From assembly GCF_947497935.1 (NCBI RefSeq), contig NZ_CANMIO010000008.1, forward strand, positions 62,001 through 126,000: DNA of 64,000 nucleotides. The letters run 5' to 3'. The stretch is from an uncultured Shewanella sp. GTDB lineage: Bacteria > Pseudomonadota > Gammaproteobacteria > Enterobacterales > Shewanellaceae. A model generated the notes under the pieces. That model worked only from the letters and a program-made list of their open reading frames with translations. It was not told the origin of the DNA and did not search any database. Made by a program: the position numbers and the translations under genes. The number at the start of each line of letters is the position of its first letter. The stretch's first letter is position 1. Positions 27,325 to 36,670 of this stretch are shown piece after piece.

Positions 27325-28002
27325 TTACTTAGCTTTAGTCTTGCTTCCCTTCATTTTCGCCTTAAGCGCTTCAAGCTCTGCATTGACTGAATCTTCAGCT
27401 TCTAGCGCTGCAAACTCATCATTAAGCGTCTTCTTATTACCCAAATCGTAAGAATCGACCTGCGACTCTAGGCTTTCTACGCGGCGCTCATATTGCTCAA
27501 ATTTACTCATCGCATTATCAATCTTGCTTGAATCAAGCTGCTTTTTCACTTCTAAACGAGATGAAGCAGTCTGCTTGCGCATGATAATCGTCTTTTGACG
27601 GGCTTTAGCATCGGCTAGCTTTTCTTGAAGTAAGTTCACTTCGTCTTTAAGACGTAGGATGTGCTCTTCAACTACAACCAACTCGGCAGCTAGAGTTTCG
27701 GCTAGGTCATTGGCTTTTTGCTTTTCAACTAAAGCAGCCTTAGCAAGATCTTCACGGTCTTTAGACAAAGCTAATTCAGCTTTGCTTTCCCAATCTTGTA
27801 CTTGCTCTTGTACTTTTGCGATACGACGAATGATCTCTTTTTTCTCTGCTAATACTTTAGCTGAGGTAGAGCGCACTTCTACTAACGTATCTTCCATCTC
27901 TTGGATGATCAGACGAACCATTTTCTCTGGATCTTCAGCCTTATCAAGTAATGCACTGATATTCGAGTTAATGATGTCTGCAAAGCGTGAAAAGATTCCC
28001 AT
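27325..28002 (-). CDS. pspA: Phage shock protein A (ESCRT-III-like)
   Basis: 225 residues with the amphipathic N-terminal helix MGIFSRFADIINSNI and the conserved NALLDKAEDPEKM-type segment (here SALLDKAEDPEKMVRLI), then long coiled coils to the end. PspA binds damaged inner membrane and also inhibits the activator PspF. Preceded by a candidate sigma-54 promoter at 28043-28059 and divergent from pspF, the classical arrangement. Confidence 0.97.
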   Translation of the reverse strand: MGIFSRFADIINSNISALLDKAEDPEKMVRLIIQEMEDTLVEVRSTSAKVLAEKKEIIRRIAKVQEQVQDWESKAELALSKDREDLAKAALVEKQKANDLAETLAAELVVVEEHILRLKDEVNLLQEKLADAKARQKTIIMRKQTASSRLEVKKQLDSSKIDNAMSKFEQYERRVESLESQVDSYDLGNKKTLNDEFAALEAEDSVNAELEALKAKMKGSKTKAK

Positions 28003-28042
28003 AATGTTTTCCTCTAATTAACGTTGGATTCGATAATTACAA

Positions 28043-28059
28043 TCCATATTCCGTGCCAA
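28043..28059 (-). promoter_or_regulatory. Candidate sigma-54 promoter of pspA
   Basis: Read on the minus strand: TTGGCACGG (-24 element) then ATGGA at the -12 position, 15 of 17 matches to YTGGCACGRNNNTTGCW. The -12 GC is GG here. It is ~40 bp upstream of the pspA start, and PspF, a sigma-54 activator, is encoded just beyond, which makes the assignment strong. Confidence 0.75.
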
Positions 28060-28177
28060 CTTTAACTTTTCAATACTATACAGCTACTTAAACAAATATT
28101 TAACTTTTTCTTTCATTTATAAACTGAGCATCATATTATTATTTTCACCAATAATTAGCGTGAAAGACTAAATTACT

Positions 28178-29266
28178 GTGAGAAAGCAATTTCAACAAGA
28201 TAACCTTATCGGTCAATCCAATGCTCTTTTAGAAGTCTTAGAGCACATTTCACAAGTTGCTCCACTGTCTAAGCCAGTGCTAATAATTGGTGAACGCGGC
28301 ACAGGAAAAGAGCTTATCGCCGAGCGATTACACTACTTATCAAAGCGTTGGGATCAGAGCTTTATCAAACTTAACTGCTCGTCCTTAAGTGAAAACTTAC
28401 TCGAAAGTGAGCTATTTGGCCATGATGCAGGTGCATTTACAGGAGCCAGTAAGAAGCATGAAGGTCGATTTGAGCGCGCCGACGGCGGCACGCTGTTTTT
28501 AGATGAGCTAGCCAATACTTCAGGGCTGATTCAGGAAAAACTATTACGAGTCATTGAATACGGCGAATTTGAACGAGTCGGTGGTAGTAAAACAGTACAA
28601 ACTGATGTGCGTCTAATCTGTGCCGCCAACGAGGACTTACCCACTCTTGCCGATGCCGGTGAGTTTAGAGCCGATCTGCTCGATAGACTGGCTTTCGATG
28701 TGATCACCCTGCCGCCCCTGAGACACAGAAGCGAGGACATCATGCCGTTGGCCGAATATTTTGCTATAGGCATGGCAAGACAGTTAAAACTGGAGCTCTT
28801 TGAGGGTTTTAGCAACAATGCTATCGAACAGCTAATGGAATATCAGTGGCCAGGTAATATCCGTGAGCTTAAAAATGTCGTCGAGCGTAGCGTCTATCGA
28901 AATGCCGAAACTAATGCCGCAATCGATCAGATCATTATCGACCCATTTGCTTCTCCCTATCGCCCGACTAAACGGGTCAAGACCAAAGAGCGGCAACAAA
29001 CGATTTCACCCGAGGTGGATTCAGCCGCGACCAATAGCAGCGCTGAAGTAAGTGCTAACATAAGTACTAGCAATAGTGCAGCAACTGATGTGGGTGTTAG
29101 CTTTCCTATCGACTTTAAAACCCATTGTGAACAGGGTGAAGTAAGGATCTTAAAACAAGCATTAGAAGCGGGTCAGTTTAATCAAAAGAAAACCGCGGAA
29201 CTGCTAGGACTAAGCTACCATCAACTGCGCGGGATCTTAAAGAAATACAACTTGCTGGATAAATAA
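28178..29266 (+). CDS. pspF: PspF, sigma-54-dependent activator of the psp operon
   Basis: 362 residues, GTG start at 28178. AAA+ domain without N-terminal receiver domain, as expected of PspF: Walker A GERGTGKE, the sigma-54-contacting GAFTGA loop (DAGAFTGAS), Walker [12 protein letters not shown], and [17 protein letters not shown]-terminal Fis-type helix-turn-helix ([20 protein letters not shown]) binds upstream of pspA. Between them, residues ~265-315 form a Ser/Ala/Thr-rich linker longer than in E. coli (325 residues). It is followed 64 bp later by sapA. Confidence 0.96.
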   Translation: MRKQFQQDNLIGQSNALLEVLEHISQVAPLSKPVLIIGERGTGKELIAERLHYLSKRWDQSFIKLNCSSLSENLLESELFGHDAGAFTGASKKHEGRFERADGGTLFLDELANTSGLIQEKLLRVIEYGEFERVGGSKTVQTDVRLICAANEDLPTLADAGEFRADLLDRLAFDVITLPPLRHRSEDIMPLAEYFAIGMARQLKLELFEGFSNNAIEQLMEYQWPGNIRELKNVVERSVYRNAETNAAIDQIIIDPFASPYRPTKRVKTKERQQTISPEVDSAATNSSAEVSANISTSNSAATDVGVSFPIDFKTHCEQGEVRILKQALEAGQFNQKKTAELLGLSYHQLRGILKKYNLLDK

Positions 29267-29330
29267 TTGCTGTTAGCTAGCGGGCACTGTTAAAATAGCT
29301 AATATCGTTCAGTTCAAAAATGACGGCTTA

Positions 29331-30959
29331 ATGAAACAGCTGCTTAAGAGAATAAAGTTAATCACTGGGGTCTCTTTGATTAACTTGTTACTCACCGCCT
29401 GTGGTCCACAGCAAGTTCCGACGGGTTTAGTCTATTGCTCAGAAGGCAATCCAGAGACTTTTAACCCGCAATTGGTGACCTCTGGCACCACAATTGATGC
29501 CACTTCACAGCAGTTATACGACAGTTTAGTCGATTATGACCCAGTATCTGGTGAGATAGTGCCTGCCCTCGCTACCTCATGGGAGACGTCTGCTGATGGT
29601 CTAAGCTACCGCTTTAAATTGCGCCATGGGGTGCAGTTCCATCAAACACCGCTATTTACCCCAACTCGTCTCTTTAACGCCGATGATGTGCTGTTCTCTT
29701 TCAATCGCATCATAGATAACGATAATCCTTATCATAGGATCTCAAAAACAGGTTATCCCTTCTTTCAGAGTATTGGCTTCAATCAAACGGTAAATAAAAT
29801 TGAAAAAGTCGCCGATGATGAAGTGGTATTTCACCTAACTCAAAGCGACGCGTCCTTCCTTTCCAACTTAGCAACCGGGTTTTCAGTCATTCTTTCTAAA
29901 GAATACGCCGATAACCTCTTGGCTCAGGGAACACCGGAATTGTTGGACAGAAAACCTGTGGGTACCGGCCCTTTTCAGTTAGTCAAATATGTTAAAAACG
30001 AGCTGATCCGCTATCACCGCAATGACAATTTTTGGCGTACGCTACCTGAATTTGAACAGTTAGTGTTTAACATCACGCCGCAAAGTAGTACCAGATTAAC
30101 TAAGCTGATCACTGGCGATTGCAGCGTATCGGCCCTGCCGAAGGCGGGAGAATTACCCGTCATTAAAGAGCATCCTAATCTTGAACTCGACACTCAGCTA
30201 GGCTTCAACGTCGCATTTTGGGCATTCAATACCAAGAAAAAACCTTTCGATGACGTACGGGTGCGCCAAGCCTTAGCCTACGCCGTCGATAAGCAGAATA
30301 TCTTGCGGGCGGTATACCAAGAAACGGCCATAAAGGCGACTGGCATGCTGCCGCCTCAATCTTGGGCCTATCATTATAATAAGAGCACTTATCAATATAA
30401 CCCTGAAAAGGCTCGTTCATTATTAGCCGATGCGGGCATAGAAAACTTAAATATCGATATCTGGGCGATGCCAGTCGCTCGCATATACAACCCCAATGCA
30501 TTGAAAACCGCGGAGTTAATTCAAGCGGATTTAGCCAACATTGGTGTGAAAGTGAATATCGTGACCTACGATTGGAGTGTGTTCAACCAAAAGCTCAGTC
30601 TTAACGATTACGACTCGGTACTGATAGGCTGGAATGCCGATAATAGCGATCCCGATAACTTCTTCTCGCCTATGATGAGCTGTGATGCATTAAAATCATC
30701 GAGTAACCGTGCTCAATGGTGTAATCTTGAGATGGATCGTATCTTAGCGAAGGCCAAAGCCACAACGTCAGAGACAGAGCGAAAAGCCCTGTATCAACAG
30801 GCCGAGTCTCTGTTTATCGAACATGTTCCTATGATGCCTTTTGCTCACGCCACGCAGCTAACCTTTAAGAGCAAAAATATTAAGCAAACTCAGCTTACTC
30901 CTTTTGGTGGGATCTCATTTGAGCGAGCCAAGAAGATAACATCAGAGGAGGAGCTATAA
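29331..30959 (+). CDS. sapA: SapA, peptide ABC transporter substrate-binding lipoprotein
   Basis: 542 residues. Signal with lipobox LLLTACG (Cys at about residue 23), so a lipoprotein, then the SBP family-5 fold: YCSEGNPETFNPQL, DGLSYRFKLRHGVQFH, FNADDVLFSFNRI, PVGTGPFQLVKY, VRQALAYAVDKQNIL. First gene of sapABCDF, whose products import peptides and, in pathogens, counter antimicrobial peptides; the environmental role may be peptide or polyamine uptake. The stop overlaps the sapB ATG by one base. Confidence 0.95.
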   Translation: MKQLLKRIKLITGVSLINLLLTACGPQQVPTGLVYCSEGNPETFNPQLVTSGTTIDATSQQLYDSLVDYDPVSGEIVPALATSWETSADGLSYRFKLRHGVQFHQTPLFTPTRLFNADDVLFSFNRIIDNDNPYHRISKTGYPFFQSIGFNQTVNKIEKVADDEVVFHLTQSDASFLSNLATGFSVILSKEYADNLLAQGTPELLDRKPVGTGPFQLVKYVKNELIRYHRNDNFWRTLPEFEQLVFNITPQSSTRLTKLITGDCSVSALPKAGELPVIKEHPNLELDTQLGFNVAFWAFNTKKKPFDDVRVRQALAYAVDKQNILRAVYQETAIKATGMLPPQSWAYHYNKSTYQYNPEKARSLLADAGIENLNIDIWAMPVARIYNPNALKTAELIQADLANIGVKVNIVTYDWSVFNQKLSLNDYDSVLIGWNADNSDPDNFFSPMMSCDALKSSSNRAQWCNLEMDRILAKAKATTSETERKALYQQAESLFIEHVPMMPFAHATQLTFKSKNIKQTQLTPFGGISFERAKKITSEEEL

Positions 30960-31990
30960 TGGGCCGCTATCTTCTACGCAGATTAAATCTGTTTATAGCA
31001 ACGAGTTTCGTCCTAATAGCTGTGTTGTTTGTAACCACAGGTTATTTCCCTACCAATAAAACCGTTGCACTAACTGGGATCTCTAACCCAACGCCAGAGC
31101 AACTTCACGATATCGAAGAGACTTATCAATTAAATGAGAGTCAGCTAGAGCAATTTTTTGCCTATACCAAAACGCGTTTAAGTGGCGACCTAGGGCTATC
31201 TGTCACTTCGCAGCGCCCGGTTATTGAAGAGCTGACTCAGGCACTTCCCGCATCATTTGAACTTGCTATCGTATCTGGCTTAATTGCGGTATTTCTTGGT
31301 GTGCCACTTGGAGTGTTTGCTTCACTCAGTAAGAACAAGGTCACCCAGCACAGTATTATGGCAATAACTTTAACCGGTTACTCGATTCCTGTTTTTTGGC
31401 TAGGACTAACGTTATCGTTATGGTTTGGCGTTAAGCTTGGCTGGCTTCCGGTTTCAGGACGAATCAACCTGTTATATGAAATAGAACCTGTGACAGGCTT
31501 TATGCTGATAGATACCTTACTCTGGGATTCTGTCTATCGTTTTTCCGCTTTTAAAGATGCATTGTTCCATATCATCTTACCGTCCATAACCTTAGCGGTG
31601 CTGCCTTTTACTGTGGTCGTACGTATTACTCGTGCCGCCATGCTCAACATCATGGAGCAGCCCTATATTAAAGCCGCTGAAGCTAGAGGCTTGCACACCA
31701 GCACGATTGTGCTGCGTCATGCGCTGCCTAACGCATTGATCCCAGTTTTAAAAAATATGGGCCTCATGCTAGGTACCTTTGCCAGTTATGCCATGATTGT
31801 TGAGGTTATTTTCTCATGGCCAGGCGTAGGTAGCTGGTTAGTATCTGGCATATACCAACGAGATTACACCGTTATTCAAGGTGGCGTGTTGGGCGTTGCA
31901 CTGACCATCATATTCTTGAGTATCTTAATTGAAGTCATACATAACGCTTATAATCCGCTAAGCAGGAAAGAGATCTATGCCGCGAATTAG
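30959..31990 (+). CDS. sapB: SapB, ABC transporter permease
   Basis: 343 residues, DppB/OppB-type permease with a short cytoplasmic N-terminus, six hydrophobic helices and the ATPase-coupling EAA loop (YIKAAEARGLHTSTIVLRHA). A GAGGAG ribosome site lies in the end of sapA. Pairs with SapC to form the membrane pore. Confidence 0.95.
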   Translation: MGRYLLRRLNLFIATSFVLIAVLFVTTGYFPTNKTVALTGISNPTPEQLHDIEETYQLNESQLEQFFAYTKTRLSGDLGLSVTSQRPVIEELTQALPASFELAIVSGLIAVFLGVPLGVFASLSKNKVTQHSIMAITLTGYSIPVFWLGLTLSLWFGVKLGWLPVSGRINLLYEIEPVTGFMLIDTLLWDSVYRFSAFKDALFHIILPSITLAVLPFTVVVRITRAAMLNIMEQPYIKAAEARGLHTSTIVLRHALPNALIPVLKNMGLMLGTFASYAMIVEVIFSWPGVGSWLVSGIYQRDYTVIQGGVLGVALTIIFLSILIEVIHNAYNPLSRKEIYAAN

Positions 31991-32867
31991 GATCTACCAA
32001 GAAGACCATATACTTTCTCCAACCCAGAAAGTGTGGCAAGCATTTGCCGATAACCCTTTTGCACTTATTGGGCTTTGGGCTGTGTGTTGTATGCTTACCT
32101 TAGCCGTTTTCGGACCTTGGATTGCGCCTTTCTCACCAGAGCAGCAAGACTCGCTCGCGTTACTCTTGCCGCCCTCGTGGGATGCTAGCGGAACGGTTGA
32201 GCACTTCCTAGGTACCGATGACTTAGGCCGAGATATTTTCAGCCGCCTGCTCCATGGTGCCCACCTAACATTTGGTATGGCGCTGGCAATCGTACTGGCA
32301 TCATTAGTCGTTGGTTTTATCATCGGCTCAATATCCGGCATGATGAAAGGACTAAAATCCTCGATATTAAGTCACTTACTGGACGCGCTGTTATCTATCC
32401 CTTCGTTACTGCTAGCCATTTTAGTTGTGGCGATAATGGGGCCTGGGCTTGAAAATGTATTTTGGGCGGTAGGTATTGCTCTAACGCCACAATTTGTTAG
32501 GGCTATTCACCAAGCAGTACATGAAGAGTTGCAAAAAGACTACGTAACAGCAGCTAAGCTAGATGGTGCAAACTCAATTCAAGTTTTTTGGTACGTAATT
32601 ATGCCTAACGTCTGGGAAACCGTCATTATTCAAACTACCTTGGCAATTTCTGCCGCAATTTTGGATATTGCCGCGTTGGGATTCTTAAACCTTGGCGCTC
32701 AGGCTCCTAGCCCAGAATGGGGGGCGATGGTGTCACAAGGGCTGGATAACTTATTGACAGCGCCTTGGACGGTAACCATACCTGGTGTTGCCATTTTATG
32801 TAGCGTACTGGCTATCAACTTAGTTGGTGACGGTTTGAGATCGGCGTTATCGCCCATCAGAAATTAA
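31977..32867 (+). CDS. sapC: SapC, ABC transporter permease
   Basis: 296 residues, DppC/OppC-type permease: N-terminal OppC segment (ADNPFALIGLWAVCCML), LGTDDLGRDIFSRLLHGA, and the EAA loop DYVTAAKLDGANSIQVFWY. Overlaps sapB by 14 bp, so translation is coupled. Confidence 0.95.
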   Translation: MPRIRIYQEDHILSPTQKVWQAFADNPFALIGLWAVCCMLTLAVFGPWIAPFSPEQQDSLALLLPPSWDASGTVEHFLGTDDLGRDIFSRLLHGAHLTFGMALAIVLASLVVGFIIGSISGMMKGLKSSILSHLLDALLSIPSLLLAILVVAIMGPGLENVFWAVGIALTPQFVRAIHQAVHEELQKDYVTAAKLDGANSIQVFWYVIMPNVWETVIIQTTLAISAAILDIAALGFLNLGAQAPSPEWGAMVSQGLDNLLTAPWTVTIPGVAILCSVLAINLVGDGLRSALSPIRN

Positions 32868-32871
32868 TACT

Positions 32872-33879
32872 ATGCCATTACTCGATATTCGTAATCTCAC
32901 CATTGAACTCGATACGCCCCACGGCCGAGTCAAGGCGCTAGAGCGAGTCAGCTTAACCATTAACCCCGGCGAATTACATGGCCTAGTGGGTGAATCAGGT
33001 TCAGGCCGCACCCTGCTGGCCCGTGCTATTTTAGGGGTGCCAGGACATAACTGGACAATAACCGCCGACCGCATGATGTGGGATGGGCAAAATTTAATGG
33101 ACATGTCGGCTAAGCAGCGACGTAATTTAATGGGCAGTGAAATAGCCGTTATTTTCCAAGATCCGACTGGCAGTTTAGATCCTGCTATCTCTGTAGGCAG
33201 TCAACTTATTGAAGCCATGCCAATCGATAAGCAAGTCTCATTCTGGAAACGTAACAAGGCCCGTAAGGCCACGGCTCAAAAGTGGCTGCATAAAGTCGGT
33301 ATTAAAAACACTGAAGAAGTGATGAGCAGTTATGCGTGGGAGCTCTCTGCTGGTGAATGTCAAAAAGTTATGATTGCGATGGCCATTGCCAACCAGCCTC
33401 GCCTGTTAATCGCCGACGAACCCACCGACTCTATGGAGTTAAGCACTCAAGCGCAAATATTCAGGCTTCTGGGTAAACTCAATCAGCTACACAGTGTTTC
33501 AATTTTATTGATTAGCCACGAGCTAGAAACACTATCAGGCTGGTGTGACCAACTAACGGTTTTATACTGTGGTCAGGTTATGGAGTCAGGCCCTACAGCT
33601 GAATTATTAGAGCAACCTTTTCACCCTTATACTAAAGCGTTACTCGATAACATGCCTGATTACTCTGGCGGATTGGCTCATAAATCAGTAATGCAAACAT
33701 TGCCAGGCTCTTCGCCTGCGTTGCAGCATCTGCCGATTGGCTGCCGACTTGGGCCCCGTTGCCCACAGGCACAAAAACGTTGCGTCAGTAAACCAAGCCT
33801 ATGCCATAAGAAAGACCGCTATTTTGCTTGCCATTTCCCATACCACAGTGAGCCATGTAATGACGACTCCACTTCTTAA
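32872..33879 (+). CDS. sapD: SapD, ABC transporter ATPase
   Basis: 335 residues. Walker A GESGSGRTLLA (Arg in place of the invariant Lys, also seen in SapD of other bacteria), Walker B LLIADEPTD, signature SAGECQKVMIA and a switch His in LLISHE. Cysteine-rich OppD-type C-terminus. The Lys-to-Arg change and modified signature suggest reduced ATP hydrolysis at this site. Four bases separate it from sapC; it overlaps sapF by 20 bp. Confidence 0.94.
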   Translation: MPLLDIRNLTIELDTPHGRVKALERVSLTINPGELHGLVGESGSGRTLLARAILGVPGHNWTITADRMMWDGQNLMDMSAKQRRNLMGSEIAVIFQDPTGSLDPAISVGSQLIEAMPIDKQVSFWKRNKARKATAQKWLHKVGIKNTEEVMSSYAWELSAGECQKVMIAMAIANQPRLLIADEPTDSMELSTQAQIFRLLGKLNQLHSVSILLISHELETLSGWCDQLTVLYCGQVMESGPTAELLEQPFHPYTKALLDNMPDYSGGLAHKSVMQTLPGSSPALQHLPIGCRLGPRCPQAQKRCVSKPSLCHKKDRYFACHFPYHSEPCNDDSTS

Positions 33880-34645
33880 AGTTACTGATCTCAGCAAAAG
33901 TTATTATGCTGGCTACAAGCGTTTTAAGCGACAATACAACCATGCTTTATCACCGGTTTCATTTGAACTAAACCGTGGTGAGACCTTGGCTATTGTCGGC
34001 GAAGCAGGATCCGGTAAAACCACCATTGCCCGTATTTTGGTAGGTGCAGAGATTAGAAGTGGCGGTGAGATCTTCTTTGAAGGAGAGCCGTTGGACAAAC
34101 ATGATTTAAAGCAGCGCTGCCGCCTGATCCGCATGATCTTCCAAGATCCTAATACCTCACTCAATCCAAGACTCACTATTGGTGAGTTATTAGATGAACC
34201 TTTAAAGTTCAGCACCAATTTAGACAGCTCTGAGCGAAAAGCACAGGTTATCGATAAACTCAGAAAAGTCGGCCTACTGCCAGAGCATGCTGAATTTTAT
34301 CCCCATATGATTTCTGAAGGCCAGAAACAGCGTGTCGCTGTAGCTCGAGCCTTGATGCTAGATCCTAAAATCATCATTGCAGATGAAGCTCTAACGGCTT
34401 TGGACCTTTCGGTTAGATCGCAAATTCTTAATTTACTGCTAGAGTTGCAGCAAGAGATGGGGCTGTCTTATATATTCGTATCTCATAATATGAATATCAT
34501 TCGCCATGTAAGCGATAAAATTATGGTGCTTAAAAAAGGGGTTATGGTTGAAAAAGCAACTACAGAACAGCTATTTAACCAACCTCAACATGAGTACACT
34601 CAGAGGCTAATTCAAGATCAGAGTCTGTTTATACGTAAGAAGTAA
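33860..34645 (+). CDS. sapF: SapF, ABC transporter ATPase
   Basis: 261 residues from the ATG at 33860 (MTTPLLKVTDLSKSYY); the open frame extends further upstream but only inside sapD. Walker A GEAGSGKTTIARI, signature ISEGQKQRVAVARAL, Walker B IIIADEALTALDLS and switch His in IFVSHNM. Complete catalytic set, unlike SapD. Last gene of the operon. Confidence 0.95.
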   Translation: MTTPLLKVTDLSKSYYAGYKRFKRQYNHALSPVSFELNRGETLAIVGEAGSGKTTIARILVGAEIRSGGEIFFEGEPLDKHDLKQRCRLIRMIFQDPNTSLNPRLTIGELLDEPLKFSTNLDSSERKAQVIDKLRKVGLLPEHAEFYPHMISEGQKQRVAVARALMLDPKIIIADEALTALDLSVRSQILNLLLELQQEMGLSYIFVSHNMNIIRHVSDKIMVLKKGVMVEKATTEQLFNQPQHEYTQRLIQDQSLFIRKK

Positions 34646-34870
34646 TACCAATCAGTATAAATATTTGATCGCTCAGCGAGAGTTTAACGCTTTTGAGGCA
34701 AGGTCAATAAATGCTCCGGTATTAATGACATTACCACATCTGACCTCCAAGGCCTTAAGCGTTCCATACGCTTTGAAGGCATTTCCCATATCCCTATGGG
34801 TCAGTGGAGGAAATATCTTATGTATGTCTGGAACATACAAGACCATGTGGTTTGCAACGAGTGAAGAGTA
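34643..34870. repeat. Dispersed intergenic repeat R1 with three hairpins
   Basis: Begins at the sapF stop with TACCAATCAGTATAA (34646-34660), shared with R2 at 36368-36382. It is followed by hairpins at 34752-34780 (GCCTTAAGCG with CGCTTTGAAGGC), 34785-34800 (CCCATA/TATGGG) and 34821-34839 (TGTATGT/ACATACA). Likely a Shewanella-type dispersed repeat; not coding. Confidence 0.55.
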
Positions 34871-34881
34871 TAGTTGAACTT

Positions 34882-34907
34882 AGTTTAAGCTTGTTAACAA
34901 GTAAACT
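34882..34907. promoter_or_regulatory. Nested palindrome upstream of fabV
   Basis: A perfect 12-bp palindrome CTTGTTAACAAG (34890-34901) lies between arms AGTTTA and TAAACT. It is ~100 bp upstream of the fabV start, in a 363-bp gene-free region that otherwise holds only repeat R1. Operator for a fatty-acid regulator is possible but unproven. Confidence 0.4.
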
Positions 34908-35008
34908 GCTCCAACCACTGATAAAAAGACCGTTTTTTCATAAAAAAAAGTGCCATTTGATGTCGGTTTAATTATCCTAGAGACAATTTTTTAAGAGAAT
35001 CAAAAAAT

Positions 35009-36211
35009 ATGATCATCAAACCTAGAATCCGTGGTTTTATTTGTACTACGACCCATCCTGTTGGCTGTGAAGCTAATGTCCTTGAGCAAATCAACTTTAC
35101 CAAGGCAAAAGGCAAAATTGCTAATGGCCCTAAAAAAGTCTTAGTTGTCGGCTCTTCAAGTGGATACGGTCTTTCGTCACGCATTACAGCTGCCTTTGGT
35201 AGTGATGCCGCCACATTAGGTGTGTTTTTTGAAAAACCTAGTACCGAAACCAAACCTGGCACTGCAGGCTGGTACAACTCAGCTGCATTTGACAAGTTTG
35301 CAAAAGCTGAAGGACTTTACTCTAAGAGCATCAACTGCGATGCCTTCAGCCACGAAGCTAAGCAAAAAGCCATTGAGCTTATCAAGCAAGACCTAGGTCA
35401 AGTGGATATGGTGGTTTACTCACTGGCTTCTCCTGTTCGTAAAATGCCTGATAGCGGTGAAGTTATTCGCTCAACTCTTAAGCCTATCGGTGAGACTTAC
35501 ACTGCGACAGCTGTAGATACCAACAAAGATCTCATTATCGAAGCTAGCGTAGAGCCAGCAACCGAACAAGAAATTGCCGATACCGTTACTGTAATGGGCG
35601 GTGAAGACTGGGAACTATGGATGCAAGCGCTGTCAGAAGCTGGCGTACTTAGCGATAACTGCAAAACAGTTGCTTACAGCTACATTGGCACCGAGCTAAC
35701 TTGGCCTATCTACTGGCACGGCGCACTTGGCAAAGCCAAAATGGATCTAGACCGTGCAGCACAGTCACTTAATTCAAAGCTTTCTGTAACTGGCGGCAGT
35801 GCTAATGTTGCTGTACTAAAGAGTGTTGTGACTCAAGCAAGTTCTGCCATTCCAGTTATGCCATTATACATCGCTATGGTATTTAAGAAGATGCGCGCTG
35901 AAGGCCTACACGAAGGTTGTATCGAGCAGATTAGCCGTATGTTCAATGAGCGCCTATTTAAGGCTGACGGCACAGCGGCCGACGTAGACGATTCAAATCG
36001 CCTACGCCTAGATGACTGGGAGCTTCGCGAAGAGATCCAACAACATTGCCGTGATATGTGGCCACAAGTCACCACTGAAAATCTAGCTGAGCTGACTGAT
36101 TACCGCGAGTATAAAGAAGAGTTTCTAAAACTGTTCGGTTTCGGTATCGAAGGTATCGACTATGAAGCTGACGTTAACCCACACGTTGAGTTTGATGTCG
36201 TTTCAATCTAA
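35009..36211 (+). CDS. fabV: Trans-2-enoyl-ACP/CoA reductase FabV
   Basis: 400 residues, standard length. Rossmann glycine-rich segment [16 protein letters not shown] near residue 50, and the FabV active site Tyr-x8-Lys in [11 protein letters not shown] near residue 235. Starts [14 protein letters not shown] as in other FabV proteins. It reduces the enoyl double bond with NADH in fatty-acid synthesis and gives intrinsic triclosan resistance in Vibrio and Pseudomonas. Monocistronic, with its own strong terminator. Confidence 0.96.
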   Translation: MIIKPRIRGFICTTTHPVGCEANVLEQINFTKAKGKIANGPKKVLVVGSSSGYGLSSRITAAFGSDAATLGVFFEKPSTETKPGTAGWYNSAAFDKFAKAEGLYSKSINCDAFSHEAKQKAIELIKQDLGQVDMVVYSLASPVRKMPDSGEVIRSTLKPIGETYTATAVDTNKDLIIEASVEPATEQEIADTVTVMGGEDWELWMQALSEAGVLSDNCKTVAYSYIGTELTWPIYWHGALGKAKMDLDRAAQSLNSKLSVTGGSANVAVLKSVVTQASSAIPVMPLYIAMVFKKMRAEGLHEGCIEQISRMFNERLFKADGTAADVDDSNRLRLDDWELREEIQQHCRDMWPQVTTENLAELTDYREYKEEFLKLFGFGIEGIDYEADVNPHVEFDVVSI

Positions 36212-36251
36212 ATCACCTCGTGAATTAGCTAATACTATTCTGTATTAACGT

Positions 36252-36284
36252 AAACGCCGCAATATTTTATTGCGGCGTTTTTTA
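36252..36284 (+). terminator. Rho-independent terminator of fabV
   Basis: 13-bp perfect stem AAACGCCGCAATA/TATTGCGGCGTTT with a 3-base loop and trailing T-run, 40 bp after fabV. Confidence 0.93.
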
Positions 36285-36364
36285 TTGCGCCTTCGCGACC
36301 TCTATCAGCCCACTGCGTGCCTAGCTGACTTTGTCGTCAGGCCTATCACTGAGTACCCTTGAAA

Positions 36365-36492
36365 TTATACCAATCAGTATAAGAAGTTGATCTACTCAGA
36401 GCGTTTTTGGCAAACTAATTCAAGGCGAATAACTGAAAGAATGGTTGCTCCCTTGTGAAGTTATTCAACGCAGAAGTAGGCAGCCAAAAAAC
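36365..36492. repeat. Dispersed repeat R2 with nested inverted repeats (MITE-like)
   Basis: Starts with the inverted repeat TTATAC-N6-GTATAA (36365-36382), which shares TACCAATCAGTATAA with R1. It continues into a nested hairpin: outer arms GTTTTTGGC (36403-36411) and GCCAAAAAAC (36483-36492), inner arms GAATAACT (36427-36434) and AGTTATTC (36459-36466). No coding content. The rest of the 459-bp gap, apart from terminators, shows nothing. Confidence 0.55.
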
Positions 36493-36590
36493 AACGAGGA
36501 CAGCAAGAAAAGCAGTAAGCTTTTAATCTTTATCTTCGTGATCTCCGAGAAAGCAGAGCGCTTCATAGTGTGGGAGTTTATTCAGCCCAT

Positions 36591-36617
36591 AAAAAAACCG
36601 GCCTAAGCCGGTTTTTA
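36591..36617 (-). terminator. Rho-independent terminator of ppiD
   Basis: Stem CCGGC/GCCGG with loop CTAA, flanked by seven A and five T, ~54 bp beyond the ppiD stop. Confidence 0.85.
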
Positions 36618-36670
36618 TTGCCTCAGTGAGGCGCACTGCTATTTATTTAATAGTGCTTATTCAGCAATTC

